In this document: positions 27,801-37,081 of the stretch, in pieces
How the letters are laid out: each line of letters opens with the position of its first letter
Position numbering within the stretch: position 1 is the first letter of the stretch
Assembly (NCBI GenBank): GCA_015075005.1
Contig: JABTVC010000001.1
Coordinates: 1,178,001-1,242,000 of the forward strand
DNA length: 64,000 nt
Reading direction: 5' to 3'
Origin: Planctomycetia bacterium
GTDB lineage: Bacteria; Planctomycetota; Brocadiia; Brocadiales; Brocadiaceae
Translations under genes and position numbers: made by a program
The notes under the pieces: model-generated
Told to the model about the DNA's origin: nothing
Seen by the model: the letters and a program-made list of their open reading frames with translations, nothing else
The model's database searches: none

Positions 27801-28592
27801 TTCATAAAAAAATTGTTTGAGGAAAGGGTGTTCAATAAACTTCGCCTGGAACGCGGGTTGAAGCAAACACTATCGACCCTGACACGATATGGTATCATCG
27901 GTATCTCTGCACTTATAGGACTCAGTATCGCTGGGATTCCCTTAAGAAGTTTAGCTTTTTTTGCAGGTGCTCTTGGTATTGGTATTGGATTTGGCATGCA
28001 AAATATTATCAGTAATTTCGTAAGCGGAATTATTCTCCTCTTTGAGCGTCCCATGCGTGTCGGAGACATTATTACTCTGGATGACGGAACATTAGGCACA
28101 ATAGAAAAGATCAGCGTAAGAAGCACGACAATTAACACTCCCGATGAGATTACCATAACGGTACCCAATTCAAAGTTTATTGAAAGCAGGATAACCAACT
28201 GGACGCATCCATTAAAACGTATGAGGGGTTGCGTTAAGGTGGGCATAGCGTATGGTTCAGATACAGCATTGGCAAAGAAGTGTTTGCTGGAAATTGCCAA
28301 GCAGAATCCTCATGTAAGGACGTATCCCGAACCTTTTGTGCGTTTCTCTGAATTTGGCGAATCTGCACTGAAATTTGAATTATATTTCTGGGCAGATGAC
28401 CCCGGGAAACGCTGGTTTATTATGAGTGAACTTAATTTTGCAATCGATGAGGCCTTCAAAAGGAATCATATCAAAATTGCTTTCCCTCAAAGGGATATTC
28501 ATATCCGTTCAGTAGTACCTTTTCCATTCCAGGATATGCAGGGGTATGGTAAACAAATTGATAACCAGGATAATAAAAAGAAAGATGCATAA
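24819..28592 (+). CDS. Large MscS-family mechanosensitive channel (MscK/KefA-like)
   Basis: The product is 1257 residues. After a signal-like segment (YLSICLLCIGLFCNTQAQS, about residues 41-59) comes a long charged coiled-coil region (about 65-600), probably periplasmic. About ten membrane helices follow (610-1060). The MscS core starts near 1045 with the pore helix GALGIGIGFGMQNIISNFVS. FERPMRVGDIITLDDGTLGT, IRSTTINTPDE-like and PNSKFIESRITNW follow. It opens under osmotic downshock to release solutes. Architecture and length match the MscK/KefA type. The downstream DUF481 gene overlaps its stop codon. Confidence 0.9.
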   Translation: MIIQGNDAILSGGLTIILKSGTLKKRNTFIFFPYLQKGLALYLSICLLCIGLFCNTQAQSMENRDIEIKLTEMGVTVTTEDIKKARIKNEEVKTNVAKSIDEINSSLAKIERDIKVMDAYSERLHREKMDYVDKEVTQKFIELLDKELAIVKEKIDIDNEQIETVEDRIEVLHYQSKAYDELVVLLLSILRLEETLLTSREQVPIVKKEADIAKSYITAVQASIKEKESVISFFTSRLEEIKAKVSEDERKLAKELESFKTATGDKELVNAIQEKIDSILLLKKTIAAQWITIFETRLGTSRIRHDIAQMELKKAELNAAYLVEKVTRLEERLRAEELTKRQAELEVAKRAEEESRKIDERSKAEVEKALQEAARKGEKVALEQMTTTSPEKKRVLELEAEVHKQVGLVARRKDEIISEGAQRYKDFIESKKLEADISILLSRGGTTKEIGESLKKTEANIKRFLEALTAIERLIPAVEEEKKFISDNLAKAEEEIAKVQNEAVSFTDRKLALQTIEYANKIMKALEEQSGLISTRLDRLNERLEIKKNALALLEKAKEKLITLKAANVWMRLESTISSQTLKAVYKDLVDCYGRMDAFFTIIPVQIKNFISYTSDKRHTVVFWIRICGFIGLIAGLYFSRKYIYRWCTSKTQALYGAADISYYKSRLFPSLLLVLQRSINAIWLAILSVSIPNILHIKTSFVTATIYVATFLAVYRIFKCLLTESFSPEKGDKKLVTSLAYISPKHLYKSLNSILLFSLVFLSLIVVLTIFGYRNDVVELLWFVYRVGILILLLWLATQKTLIFKLLPVAETQFGKLIHRIIKIIYPILITFIVVLFAIRILGYPVLSYVLLKTCIKSFVVACIAFWVWKYLYHRLVYIREMRLKKENLKKDAPEEKRFHAATVIFHISLNYFVSIIAAILIIRVWVRTFRDAIGSPAAPYLIQKIFGQIGIILGAIGSGLRYRFFFEEGRYTTPAKIIAALIVLFISFFIARFIKKLFEERVFNKLRLERGLKQTLSTLTRYGIIGISALIGLSIAGIPLRSLAFFAGALGIGIGFGMQNIISNFVSGIILLFERPMRVGDIITLDDGTLGTIEKISVRSTTINTPDEITITVPNSKFIESRITNWTHPLKRMRGCVKVGIAYGSDTALAKKCLLEIAKQNPHVRTYPEPFVRFSEFGESALKFELYFWADDPGKRWFIMSELNFAIDEAFKRNHIKIAFPQRDIHIRSVVPFPFQDMQGYGKQIDNQDNKKKDA

Positions 28593-29760
28593 GGCAACAT
28601 TTTCATTTCTTTTCTTAGTATATGTATTTCTTATGAATATGGCATTTTCTGATGAGGTAAAAACAATCGACGGAGATATCATCGTGGGTGAAGTGGTGGA
28701 TGTAGACGAGAACTATCTTTCTATCAAACAAAGCGGAGACCATATTAGCTTTTTACAATGGCGCATTATCAGCCTCATTTCGAGAGAAAAGGAGATCATT
28801 ATTGTAAGCCATGGCGAAACTCAGGAAAAATTTTCTATTCTTAAAACTGCAAATGGTTTATCCGTTAAGGACGTAAATCTTATGACAACTGATAAGATAT
28901 CAGATATTTATCCTAAGGAGAAGATAGCACGTCGTCCGTTATTTGATCAAGGACTGAAACAATTGACACAAACAGGCGCTGTTAGTCCCCTTGTTTCTGA
29001 TACAAAAAAAGTAGGGGAGTCAAATCAGTTAGGTACTTCGACTGGTACTTTTGAAACAAAAGCTACGCCTGAGCAGAGTCCTTCTGCCCCACCAAAGACG
29101 TGGAAAGGGAATGTTGCCGCTGGTATTAATATTAAAGATGGAAATACAGAATCAACTTCGACTCATGTAAAGGGAGTGTACACAAATGAAAGAAAACGGG
29201 AGAATATCTATTTTGATGCACTTGTCCTTTATGAAGTAGTGACGAACAAGAATACCGATGTGGATGAAGAAACTATTAATGAACAACGGGCTACTGCAAA
29301 ATACGAATACAAACACACCCTCAGGCTATATTCCTTTTTCAACCAGTCCTTCGAGCATGATGAGATTGAGAATTTAAATTATCGTCTCATTTCATCGCCT
29401 GGTATGGGTTACCGGTTTGTTCTTAAGGATGCCTTAAAATATAAGATTGAAGGGGGGCCAGCGTATACCTATGAAAGGTTTAATGGGAGGATTACAGATG
29501 ACACGCTAGGTTTGAGGATTGGACAATATTTAGATTGGAAAATTCTGGATGCGACTGCATGTTATGCAAAAACTGAGTATGTCCATAGCGTAGAAAATCG
29601 TGATGACTGGCGAGTGGATTCTGGTATTGGTATAAAGCATAGCATTAATAAGTCTTTATCAATAAATCTGGAATTGATCGACCAGTACAACAATACGCCA
29701 GCTGAAGGTAAAGAGAAGGAGGATAGGGCGGTACTTGGTAGCGCGGGGTATAACTTCTAA
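28585..29760 (+). CDS. DUF481 outer-membrane beta-barrel protein
   Basis: The product is 391 residues with a signal peptide (MHKATFSFLFLVYVFLMNMA). An N-terminal SH3-like/surface segment (VKTIDGDIIVGEVVDVDENY) is followed by a Ser/Thr/Pro-rich linker. A C-terminal DUF481-type barrel runs from KGNVAAGINIKDGNTESTS to AVLGSAGYNF with alternating strands. YdiY-like DUF481 proteins are outer-membrane barrels of unknown role, often linked to osmotic or acid stress, which fits its coupling to the MscS gene. ATG 28585 overlaps the upstream stop by 8 bases; an earlier in-frame ATG at 28546 lacks a signal peptide. Confidence 0.82.
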   Translation: MHKATFSFLFLVYVFLMNMAFSDEVKTIDGDIIVGEVVDVDENYLSIKQSGDHISFLQWRIISLISREKEIIIVSHGETQEKFSILKTANGLSVKDVNLMTTDKISDIYPKEKIARRPLFDQGLKQLTQTGAVSPLVSDTKKVGESNQLGTSTGTFETKATPEQSPSAPPKTWKGNVAAGINIKDGNTESTSTHVKGVYTNERKRENIYFDALVLYEVVTNKNTDVDEETINEQRATAKYEYKHTLRLYSFFNQSFEHDEIENLNYRLISSPGMGYRFVLKDALKYKIEGGPAYTYERFNGRITDDTLGLRIGQYLDWKILDATACYAKTEYVHSVENRDDWRVDSGIGIKHSINKSLSINLELIDQYNNTPAEGKEKEDRAVLGSAGYNF

Positions 29761-29777
29761 TTATTTATGCATAATTT

Positions 29778-30510
29778 ATGGATAAAGATATAGGGGTATT
29801 AACATGCTTTCATTGTGGTAAGGTCTATCATCCCGATGAATACAATCCGAATAAGACTATGAAATGTTTTGGATGCGGTATGGAGTTGGTTCCTCTTGTT
29901 GCTGATAAAATAATTTCAAGAGATGCAAAAGAGTTTGGTGTGGTATTGGGAATTTTCACGATTATCGCTTTCTTGGGAGCACTTGGTGGTGTTATGCTGG
30001 TACACGGCTGGAATTTCTGGGTAACTGGTGCTACGATAGGCGGGGTGATCTATGTAATAGCTAAAATATTTACGGATAAGTATGCGATTATCGAAACCGA
30101 TAAGTATGTATCGAGAAAATTGGCTTCAGAAGATTACGGTGTAAATCCTATGACTGTTTTTGATCAGCTGGTGGTCGATGCGGTTAATGAAATGCCCCAA
30201 AAGGTTAAAGAGATCGTTTAACGAATGTATCTATTGTTGTGGAAGATAAACCGAATAGTCATATAGTAGAAAACTGCGGCTCAAGTCAAATGCAACATTG
30301 CTTGGTCTATTCCAGGGTGTACCGCTCAACAAAAAGAGTATTTGGCAGTCAGCTACCATCCCTGAAAGGATTACCATATTTCAACATAATGTTGAAAATA
30401 TCTGTCGTACCGATGAAGAGATTAAGCAAAAAATAAAAGAAGTGATACGTCACGAAGTAGCACATTTTGTCGGTTTTACGGAGGAAGAAATAAGAAATTT
30501 CGGTTATTGA
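29778..30510 (+). pseudogene. Zinc-ribbon/membrane/zincin fusion gene, frameshifted
   Basis: Residues 1-45 carry a zinc ribbon (CFHCGK...CFGCG). Two membrane helices follow (about 52-95). The frame then enters MTVFDQLVVDAVNEMPQKV, the usual N-terminus of the small zincin-like peptidase family (DUF1025), and stops at 30219. The rest continues in other frames: VSIVVEDKPNSHIVENCG, then LLGLFQGVPLNKKSIWQS and the catalytic IRHEVAHFVGFTEEEIRNFGY ending at 30510. Two single-base-type shifts (near 30217 and 30287) break an otherwise complete protein of about 243 residues. Either the gene is disrupted or the sequence has errors. Confidence 0.75.
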
Positions 30511-30535
30511 TTTATATCGTAAGGAGATACCTATT

Positions 30536-31034
30536 ATGGCTGAAACACATTCATTTGACATAGTATGCAAGGTAGAAATGCATGAGGGTTGCTAATGCCG
30601 TTGATCAGGCCAAAAAACAGCTCATGTCAGATATGATTTTAAGGGAAGTAAAGCGTCTGTTACTTTAAATAGTGATAACTCTATCACTTTAATTGCCGAT
30701 GACGATTATAAGATGGGCTGCTTGTCGGATATCTTAAAAGAAAAACTTGAAAAGAGAAGCATCCCTCTGAAAGCGCTTAAGTATGGAAAAGGAAGAGAAG
30801 GCATTAGGGAATACCACTGTCAGGCAGGTTGTTACCTTTCAATCAGGTATCCCCATGGAAAATGCCAGGGAACTCGTTAAATTTATAAAGAGTTTGAAAA
30901 TCAAAGTACAGGCGCAAATACAGGAAGATAAGATTCGGGTATCGGGGCAAAAGATAGATGATTTACAGGCAATCATGAAGGCAGTTAAGGATCAAAAATA
31001 TGATTTTGCCATACAATTTATTAATTACAAATAA
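30536..31034 (+). pseudogene. yajQ: YajQ-family nucleotide-binding protein, frameshifted
   Basis: YajQ proteins are small ferredoxin-fold proteins that bind nucleotides including c-di-GMP. ATG 30536 follows AAGGAG and starts MAETHSFDIVCKVEMHE. The protein continues VANAVDQAKKQL, then RYDFKGSKASVTLNSDNSIT, and finally EEKALGNTTVRQVVTFQSGI to the stop at 31034. Three single-base-type shifts (near 30588, 30625 and 30785) interrupt it. The complete reconstructed length of about 164 residues is normal and every piece is well conserved, so base-calling errors are a likely explanation. Confidence 0.82.
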
Positions 31035-31043
31035 AGAAGTGGT

Positions 31044-32802
31044 TTATTTTTGTTCGCAAATTAATTGGTATATCTTGAGGGCATTACGATGATTGGGGTC
31101 TATCGATAAAACCATTTTACATGCTTCGAGTGCCTTATCGAATTGTTTATTGTTAAAATAGGCAGCACTCAAGTTAAAATATGCGTCTGTGTAGCGATCA
31201 TGATATTTGATGGCCTCTAAACATTCATATACGGCTTTTTCATACAATCCTTTCCTGATATAAAGAACTCCAAGATTGTTATGGGCATCAAAATAATCCG
31301 GTTTGTTTGCAATGGCTTTCGTAAATTCAGTGATAGCCGAATCCAAAAGACCGGATTTTGCATATAAGACACCAAGATTATTATGGGCATAGGGATAAAG
31401 CGGATTTACATACAATGCCCTTTGATATTCAGCAATGGCCTCATTGAACATCCCCTTTTTCCTGTAAGTAATTCCAAGATTATTATGTGCATCGACATAA
31501 TTATCATAGAGTTCCAATGCATGCTTTAACTCAACTATCGCTTCATCAAGTTTCCCTGCATCTCTATATATATTTCCCAGATTATTGTGTACCTTAAAAC
31601 TATTTGGTGATACTTTTGCGGTGCTTGTCCACAAAATAGTTTGATCCATCCAGATAAAGTTTCTTCTTACTGTCGTGACCGAAAAAATTATCAATACAAG
31701 GATTAATATAATTATGTTATGACGTGCTAAGACGATACCACTGATCAAACAAAATCCCAAGATTGGCAGATAGAGATATCTCTCTGCCATGATATTCTCA
31801 ATCGGTACAATGTTTAATACCGGTAACAGACTAATAAAAGGCCATACTACGGAAAAGAATGCTATTCTCGAGTAAAAAAACAACCGGTAGGCAATGATAA
31901 TAACAGAGGAAAGTAAAAGGGACGACAAGATGAAAGAAGTGTCTAAGAGCGAATGAGAATAGGGCACCACGTAATCTGCGCAAAGGTTAAAAGGGAAAAA
32001 GAAGAGTTTTATGTAAGAAGCGAGGACCTTGGACATAGTCAGAAAGTTAACGAAGATACTATCCCCGGGGTATGAGACATGTGATTCTATTGGGTTGTGA
32101 AGAATCAAAAACCTTATCATGAAATAAACAGCGCCCACAAACATATAGCCCGGATAATAATGGATAAGTCTGTAGCTGAGGCTTGTTTTTTTCGTGAGTA
32201 TTAGGTCATACAAAAAGAAAAAGTGGCAGGGTAATCGCCATCTCCTTGAAAATACACTAAAAAGATAACATACAACAGAGGCACAATAAACAGGAATGAA
32301 CCTCCGTTCCCCTTACTTACCTTTGAGGTACAGGAAGAACGCTGTTATAAAATGTAGCTCTGAGCAAATCTTCGCGATAGCTAATAACATCAACCGTTTC
32401 TGAGAGGAGGGGTGACAGGAAAATATAAGAGCTGCAATAAAAGAAGCAGCACGTCTGTTGAATAACTGCATGAACAAGGAGAAAGGAGAATAGTGTTAAG
32501 GGTATGTAAAAGTGAATTGGTGAGATGAAATCAAAAGGATTCAATTGCCACAGGGCATAGTCAAGAAAATATGATAATAATGTTACTACGGGACGATAAC
32601 TCAATTCTCCGGAATACTCGAAATATTTCCTGGTAAAAAGTAATGGTAAATGCTTCCATGATTTTATGAAATAATTACTTACTATGGCGAACTCATCGTC
32701 ATACGTAAATTGATTCGATAAAGAATTCAGATAAATGAGTTGGGCTATAACTGCAAGGGCTAACAGTAGGCTATAGTAGTTAATCTTTTTACGTATTCTC
32801 AT
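31044..32802 (-). pseudogene. TMTC-like membrane protein with TPR repeats, frameshifted
   Basis: The N-terminal piece (32802 to 32317) has a membrane helix and NQFTYDDEFAIVSNYFIKSW, typical of the DUF1736/TMTC group. After shifts near 32340, 32240 and 32215 the KEMAITLPLF...LYDLILTKK part appears. The long piece 32213-31044 has several membrane helices, then five to six TPR units (HNNLGxxYxxxGxxxxA pattern). The reconstructed protein is about 590 residues. Relatives are membrane glycosyltransferase-like proteins with C-terminal TPRs; the function here is unknown. Confidence 0.7.
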
Positions 32803-32885
32803 AATTCTATTGCCTGATGTGTACAGGAAACGTTGCGGTTGCTAGTTACAAAATACTTATAGGGACAGGGAGAAAAGGCAGTATA

Positions 32886-34103
32886 TTATTTCAAAAATTC
32901 AAAACTTTGCCACAATTCTTTCGAAATAATAGTGTAGACTTGTTTGAGAGGTATACTTTTTTCTTCGGCAATTCGTTTACAATCTTCGTATTCAGGAGAA
33001 ATATTTTTTGTGGTGCCGTTAAATGTTCCGATCTTAACCTTGACCTTCCCCAAAGGGCTATCGAATTCTCTCAATTCCCGTGCAAGTATCTTACGGACAA
33101 CCTTGTATTTTCTGATACCGAAGGTCGTCGTTTGACTGAACAAGACCGATTCAACGGAAGGGAGATATAATTCAGCCACTATGGCGCTAACAATTACCCC
33201 GGGCCGTCCTTTTTTCATCTGAACTGATGTGAAATAGACATCCACTGCACCCGCAGCAAATAATTTATCCATAACATAGCCTAATATCTCTCCTGACATA
33301 TTATCGATATTTGTTTCCACAATCCACATTTCATCAGATTCCTGACCGGATGTTTCTCCAATAAAGATACGTAACAAATTAGGGATGTTCGCATCATCGT
33401 TACTTCCGGCCCCATAGCCCACCTGAAGGATTTTCATCTCTGGATTTGTACGCAAACCTTCTCCGAGTGTAGTTATTATTGCGGCACCAGTGGGCGTGGT
33501 TATTTCCTTTTCTATGTTGACAGATTTTAGTAACTGATTCTTCAGAAGTTCTGTTGTTGCAGGGGCAGGAACAGGAAATGTGCCATGTTCACATTGTGTA
33601 TATCCGTGTCCCGTGGGGATGGGTGAAAAATATATCTTTTCTATTCCTAAATGCTTGATTGCAATCACAGAACCAACGATATCAATTATTGCGTCAATTG
33701 CACCAACTTCATGGAAGTGGACTTCCTCTAACTCAGTATCGTGGATTTTTGCTTCAACCGCCGCAAGTCTTTGGAATATTTTGATGCTGTCACCTTTAAC
33801 GTCGTTATGGAGGGTGCTCTTTTCTATAATTGACCGAATGTCAGATAATTTTAAGTGTACATCATGATAGTGGTCATGGGGGGACGCATGTTTATGATTG
33901 TCTTTTGAGAAGATTATTACGTGAATCTTTGTGCCTGTTATTCCGGCACGCTTTACCTTTTCTGCAGATATTTCATAGCCATGCAGGTGAAGTTGTGCAA
34001 GTTGATCCTTTAAGATGCGGACATCAAGCCCTGCGTCTACAAAAGCTCCAAGGGTCATATCTCCGCTAATACCAGAAAAACAATCAAAATATGCAATTTT
34101 CAA
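32886..34103 (-). CDS. larC: LarC-like nickel-insertion protein (DUF111)
   Basis: The product is 405 residues. LarC proteins use CTP and nickel to complete the nickel-pincer cofactor of lactate racemase. The family start KIAYFDCFSGISGDMTLGAF is present, and a histidine-rich stretch (residues 70-83, HKHASPHDHYHDVH) fits metal binding. EVHFHEVGAIDAIIDIVGS and TPTGAAIITTLGE follow. The start is TTG 34103 with GGAAAG upstream. The usual partners larA, larB and larE are not in the window; LarC-type proteins are widespread without LarA, so another nickel enzyme may be served. Confidence 0.88.
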   Translation of the reverse strand: MKIAYFDCFSGISGDMTLGAFVDAGLDVRILKDQLAQLHLHGYEISAEKVKRAGITGTKIHVIIFSKDNHKHASPHDHYHDVHLKLSDIRSIIEKSTLHNDVKGDSIKIFQRLAAVEAKIHDTELEEVHFHEVGAIDAIIDIVGSVIAIKHLGIEKIYFSPIPTGHGYTQCEHGTFPVPAPATTELLKNQLLKSVNIEKEITTPTGAAIITTLGEGLRTNPEMKILQVGYGAGSNDDANIPNLLRIFIGETSGQESDEMWIVETNIDNMSGEILGYVMDKLFAAGAVDVYFTSVQMKKGRPGVIVSAIVAELYLPSVESVLFSQTTTFGIRKYKVVRKILARELREFDSPLGKVKVKIGTFNGTTKNISPEYEDCKRIAEEKSIPLKQVYTIISKELWQSFEFLK

Positions 34104-34294
34104 TAAAATTCTTTCCGTATAGAGAGAATACCTGAGGGTGTTGTTAAAGTATCAAATGCTACCACACGCTATTTCGCGAGTCAATGAAAAATGAGTCCAT
34201 TTTGATTGACATATACCCATTCGGCTATATAATTCAATTTTTTGAAATGTAATATTTCATCTTACGCATAGTAGCTGAATGGTTACAAAGTAGA

Positions 34295-34936
34295 ATGAAT
34301 ATTGGTATATTTGGTGGGTCGTTTAATCCAATTCACATAGGCCATCTTATTGTTGCCGAAGAGGTTTATCATCAACGGGCATTATCAAGGGTGATATTTA
34401 TGCCTACAGGAATATCTCCTCATAAAGAATTGACAGATTTGCTGGCCTCGTTTCACAGGTATCAGATGGTGAAGGATGCGATAAGCGACAATGAACATTT
34501 TGAGGTTTCTGATTTAGAAATTAAACGGTCTGGAAAATCATACACGATAGATACTATCGGTAGCTTAAAGAAAATGTATGGGAAACATCATAGCTTGTTT
34601 CTGATTATGGGTACAGATATGATAAATGAAATTAGTACCTGGAAGGCTATTGATGTACTTTCCAGCATGTGCCACTTTGTTGTTGTCAATCGTTTCCCTG
34701 CCACAATACACGGGAATCACTTACAAACATCCTTTCTGAAGAGGGATTTATGTAAGATTCCGGTATTTACCAGTGAAAAAAAATCAGAGATTGAACGATT
34801 AAAAGTTATGATACCACCCATTGGCATATCGTCAACTGATATCAGAACAAGACTACAAAGCGGGCGCAGTATACGATATTTACCCCGGTGCGTGGAGGAT
34901 TATATCAAGGCTCATAATTTGTATATGAAAAGTTAA
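34295..34936 (+). CDS. nadD: Nicotinate-nucleotide adenylyltransferase
   Basis: Converts nicotinate mononucleotide to deamido-NAD in NAD synthesis. The product is 213 residues. The nucleotidyltransferase motif is GIFGGSFNPIHIGHLIVAEE (residues 4-23, with the HIGH-type signature), and PTGISPHK follows. GTDMINEISTWK and ISSTDIRTRLQSGRSIRYLP are the other family motifs. It diverges from larC across a 190-bp gap. The upstream ribosome-binding site is weak. Confidence 0.94.
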   Translation: MNIGIFGGSFNPIHIGHLIVAEEVYHQRALSRVIFMPTGISPHKELTDLLASFHRYQMVKDAISDNEHFEVSDLEIKRSGKSYTIDTIGSLKKMYGKHHSLFLIMGTDMINEISTWKAIDVLSSMCHFVVVNRFPATIHGNHLQTSFLKRDLCKIPVFTSEKKSEIERLKVMIPPIGISSTDIRTRLQSGRSIRYLPRCVEDYIKAHNLYMKS

Positions 34937-34976
34937 TATGGAAATTATAAAACATCTGGTAGGGCGAGGTTAACAA

Positions 34977-35492
34977 ATGAAATATGTTCAATGTCTCTTT
35001 GTAATCCCTTTTCTTTTTTTCATGAATACCTTGAGTTTTGCCCATGGGAATATTGTGGATTATTTTCTAAAAAATCCAAGTGCCTGGGATGATACAAAGA
35101 AAATTATTCATAAGACACCGACAGGAGTATCTATTCCAGATGGATTAGAAGGATTGGGATTCAACCTTACGGAACTAACGAATGGTGATGAAGTAGCTAT
35201 AATTTTTTTAGAAACGCAAACGTTTGAAAAGATGAAACAAAGAGGATTCTGTAGTGTGGGAGATAAGTTGTTGCCGGGTAAAAACAGGGTTGTATCCGTT
35301 ATTATCCGGAATTCAGGAGATCGTACCCAGTTTCATTATAAATTCATGCTTCAAAGAAATATCCATAGTGTGCCCATTTCAATTTATAACAACGGCAATG
35401 CCGTCCTTGAAAGCAGGTATGACGGTAGTCAGCCGGTGACGGACATCTCCAATTTAGCGGGAATTGAACTTTGCGAAGTTGATATTCGTTAG
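34977..35492 (+). CDS. Unknown exported protein
   Basis: The product is 171 residues with a signal peptide (YVQCLFVIPFLFFMNTLSFA). The mature part is mixed alpha/beta with VAIIFLETQTFEKMKQRGFC and RVVSVIIRNSGDRTQFHYKF. No known domain was recognised. GAGGT precedes the ATG. It follows nadD by 40 bases and may share its transcript. A periplasmic role is inferred only from the signal peptide. Confidence 0.65.
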   Translation: MKYVQCLFVIPFLFFMNTLSFAHGNIVDYFLKNPSAWDDTKKIIHKTPTGVSIPDGLEGLGFNLTELTNGDEVAIIFLETQTFEKMKQRGFCSVGDKLLPGKNRVVSVIIRNSGDRTQFHYKFMLQRNIHSVPISIYNNGNAVLESRYDGSQPVTDISNLAGIELCEVDIR

Positions 35493-35607
35493 GTGATTTG
35501 TAACTATAGGTATCAGCTTTCAGTTAAAAGCTGGCAGCTGAAAACCGATCGCTAATCGTTTTTTTACCTATTTCCAAAACTATCGAAACATTCTATTTTA
35601 AGTAGAT

Positions 35608-35991
35608 ATGAAAAAGGTGGGAAGTGCGGTACTTATTTATGATGACAAGTGCAGCTTGTGCCGTGGATGTATGAAATGGATTGAATTACACGCTATCCGG
35701 GGTGATATCTTTGAGTTTGTTCCATGCCAATCAGAGGAACGGAGATGCAGATTCCCTGAGATGGCGGATGAGGCCTGTTTACAGACCTTTCAATTAGTGC
35801 TATCTCATAATCAGATTCTATCAGGTAAGGAGGCATTACCAGAGATACTTCTTCGGTTGAGGGGTTTTCGGTGGCTGTACGTATTTTGTAAGCTGCCCAT
35901 AAGTAACGCGTGTTTGCTTGTGGTCTACCGATGGGTTTCTAACAACAGATATATTGTTTCGCAGGTCATAAAGCCACTCATTCGGGAATAA
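35608..35991 (+). CDS. DCC-family thiol-disulfide oxidoreductase-like protein (DUF393)
   Basis: The product is 127 residues. The DUF393 signature is VLIYDDKCSLCRGCMKWI, with the D-x-x-C-x-x-C core (Cys15, Cys18) and a third Cys at 21. FEFVPCQSEE and SGKEALPEILLRLRGFRW match the family, ending in a hydrophobic C-terminus. Members are predicted redox proteins; the partner is unknown. It stands between nadD and the convergent murQ gene. Confidence 0.82.
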   Translation: MKKVGSAVLIYDDKCSLCRGCMKWIELHAIRGDIFEFVPCQSEERRCRFPEMADEACLQTFQLVLSHNQILSGKEALPEILLRLRGFRWLYVFCKLPISNACLLVVYRWVSNNRYIVSQVIKPLIRE

Positions 35992-36002
35992 GGAAACTCT
36001 TA

Positions 36003-36098
36003 ATAACCGTGAGGTTGCAAACCTTTAAGGGCAAAATTCAATTTCTGCGCAAAGCTAAGGACTTCCCTGTGGCGTTACAACCTCAGGTTGCGGTTATG
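36003..36098. terminator. Inverted repeat between convergent genes
   Basis: TAACCGTGAGGTTG near 36005 and CAACCTCAGGTTGCGGTTA near 36080 form an imperfect inverted repeat in the short gap between the DCC gene and murQ. A bidirectional terminator is possible; there is no T-tract. Confidence 0.3.
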
Positions 36099-36100
36099 CT

Positions 36101-37012
36101 TCACTGCAAAACTTTTCTCACAAATCCGCTATGCATATCAAGCCTTTTTTTTGCCTCAGTGTAATCAATGCCCAGCTTCTGCATAACTATCGCTACTTTT
36201 GCATTTCCAAAGGCGGATTTCAGTAGTATTTTTGCGTCACCCTGGCTGATACCGGTAACGGTCATTATGATTCGTTCTGCACGGTCGGTAAGCTTTACAT
36301 TTGTGGCCCGCAGATCTACCATGAGGTTCTCATAGACCTTGCCGACCTTGATCATCGTGGTTGTGGTCAGCATGTTTAATATAAGCTTGGTAGCAGTGCC
36401 TGCCTTCATTCGGGTAGACCCGGTTATGACCTCTGGACCTACGATTGGCCGGATAATGATGTCAACGTCAAAAAGTGGCATGGTTTCTCTATTGCAGCAA
36501 AGAAAGATCGTTTTCGCATTGCGCTTTTTTGCCTCAAAGAGGGCGCCCATGACATAGGGAGTTGTTCCGCCAGTGGTGATACCCATAACGACGTCCCGAT
36601 GGTTTACCTCTGCCTGCTGAATGTCCTTTGCGCCATTTTCCGGGAAGTCCTCTGCACCTTCTGCCGATCGAAATACGGCATCCTTACCACCGGCGATGAT
36701 TCCAATAATCATTTTTGGGTCAGTGCCATAGGTAGGAGGGCATTCCGCTGCATCTAGTATTCCCAACCTACCACTGGTTCCTGCACCAACATAGATGAGT
36801 CTCCCGCCTTCTTTAAAAACATCAACGATCATGTCGGCAGCTTTTGCGATAGGCTCTCTTTCTCCAGAGACGGCTGCAAATACGCTTGCATCCCCGGCAT
36901 TAATGATGTCAATAATCTCCAGGGTGGTTTTGCAGTCAATCGTGAAGGTATTTGGATTGCGTTGTTCGGTTAACAGTTGAGATCGGTCTCTCGTCTCCAT
37001 AATGCGTCGCAT
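36101..37012 (-). CDS. murQ: N-acetylmuramic acid 6-phosphate etherase
   Basis: Cleaves the lactyl ether of MurNAc-6-phosphate during peptidoglycan recycling. SIS-domain motifs are clear: GGRLIYVGAGTSGRLGILDA, AAECPPTYGTDP, the catalytic-loop GAEDFPENGAKD and GPEVITGSTRMKAGTATKLI. The C-terminal part (LRATNVKLTDRAERIIM) is complete. ATG 37012 (or 37000, METRDRSQ) is preferred to a TTG at 37039. No anhMurNAc kinase (anmK) or PTS genes are adjacent. It is divergent from uvrC. Confidence 0.93.
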   Translation of the reverse strand: MRRIMETRDRSQLLTEQRNPNTFTIDCKTTLEIIDIINAGDASVFAAVSGEREPIAKAADMIVDVFKEGGRLIYVGAGTSGRLGILDAAECPPTYGTDPKMIIGIIAGGKDAVFRSAEGAEDFPENGAKDIQQAEVNHRDVVMGITTGGTTPYVMGALFEAKKRNAKTIFLCCNRETMPLFDVDIIIRPIVGPEVITGSTRMKAGTATKLILNMLTTTTMIKVGKVYENLMVDLRATNVKLTDRAERIIMTVTGISQGDAKILLKSAFGNAKVAIVMQKLGIDYTEAKKRLDMHSGFVRKVLQ

Positions 37013-37081
37013 GGTAACATCGTCTCTAAAGATTGTCAAAGGATATTTACAAAAGAAGGGTTGCGTGTTATAAGATATGGT

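Noticed and set aside
27650-28300. 216-residue reverse frame inside the MscS gene
   Set aside because: It is opposite the conserved MscS core, with no protein-family features of its own.
35517-35555. CAGCTTTCAGTTAAAAGCTGG tandem-like motif after the exported protein
   Set aside because: Short low-complexity sequence; no clear terminator or repeat family in the window.
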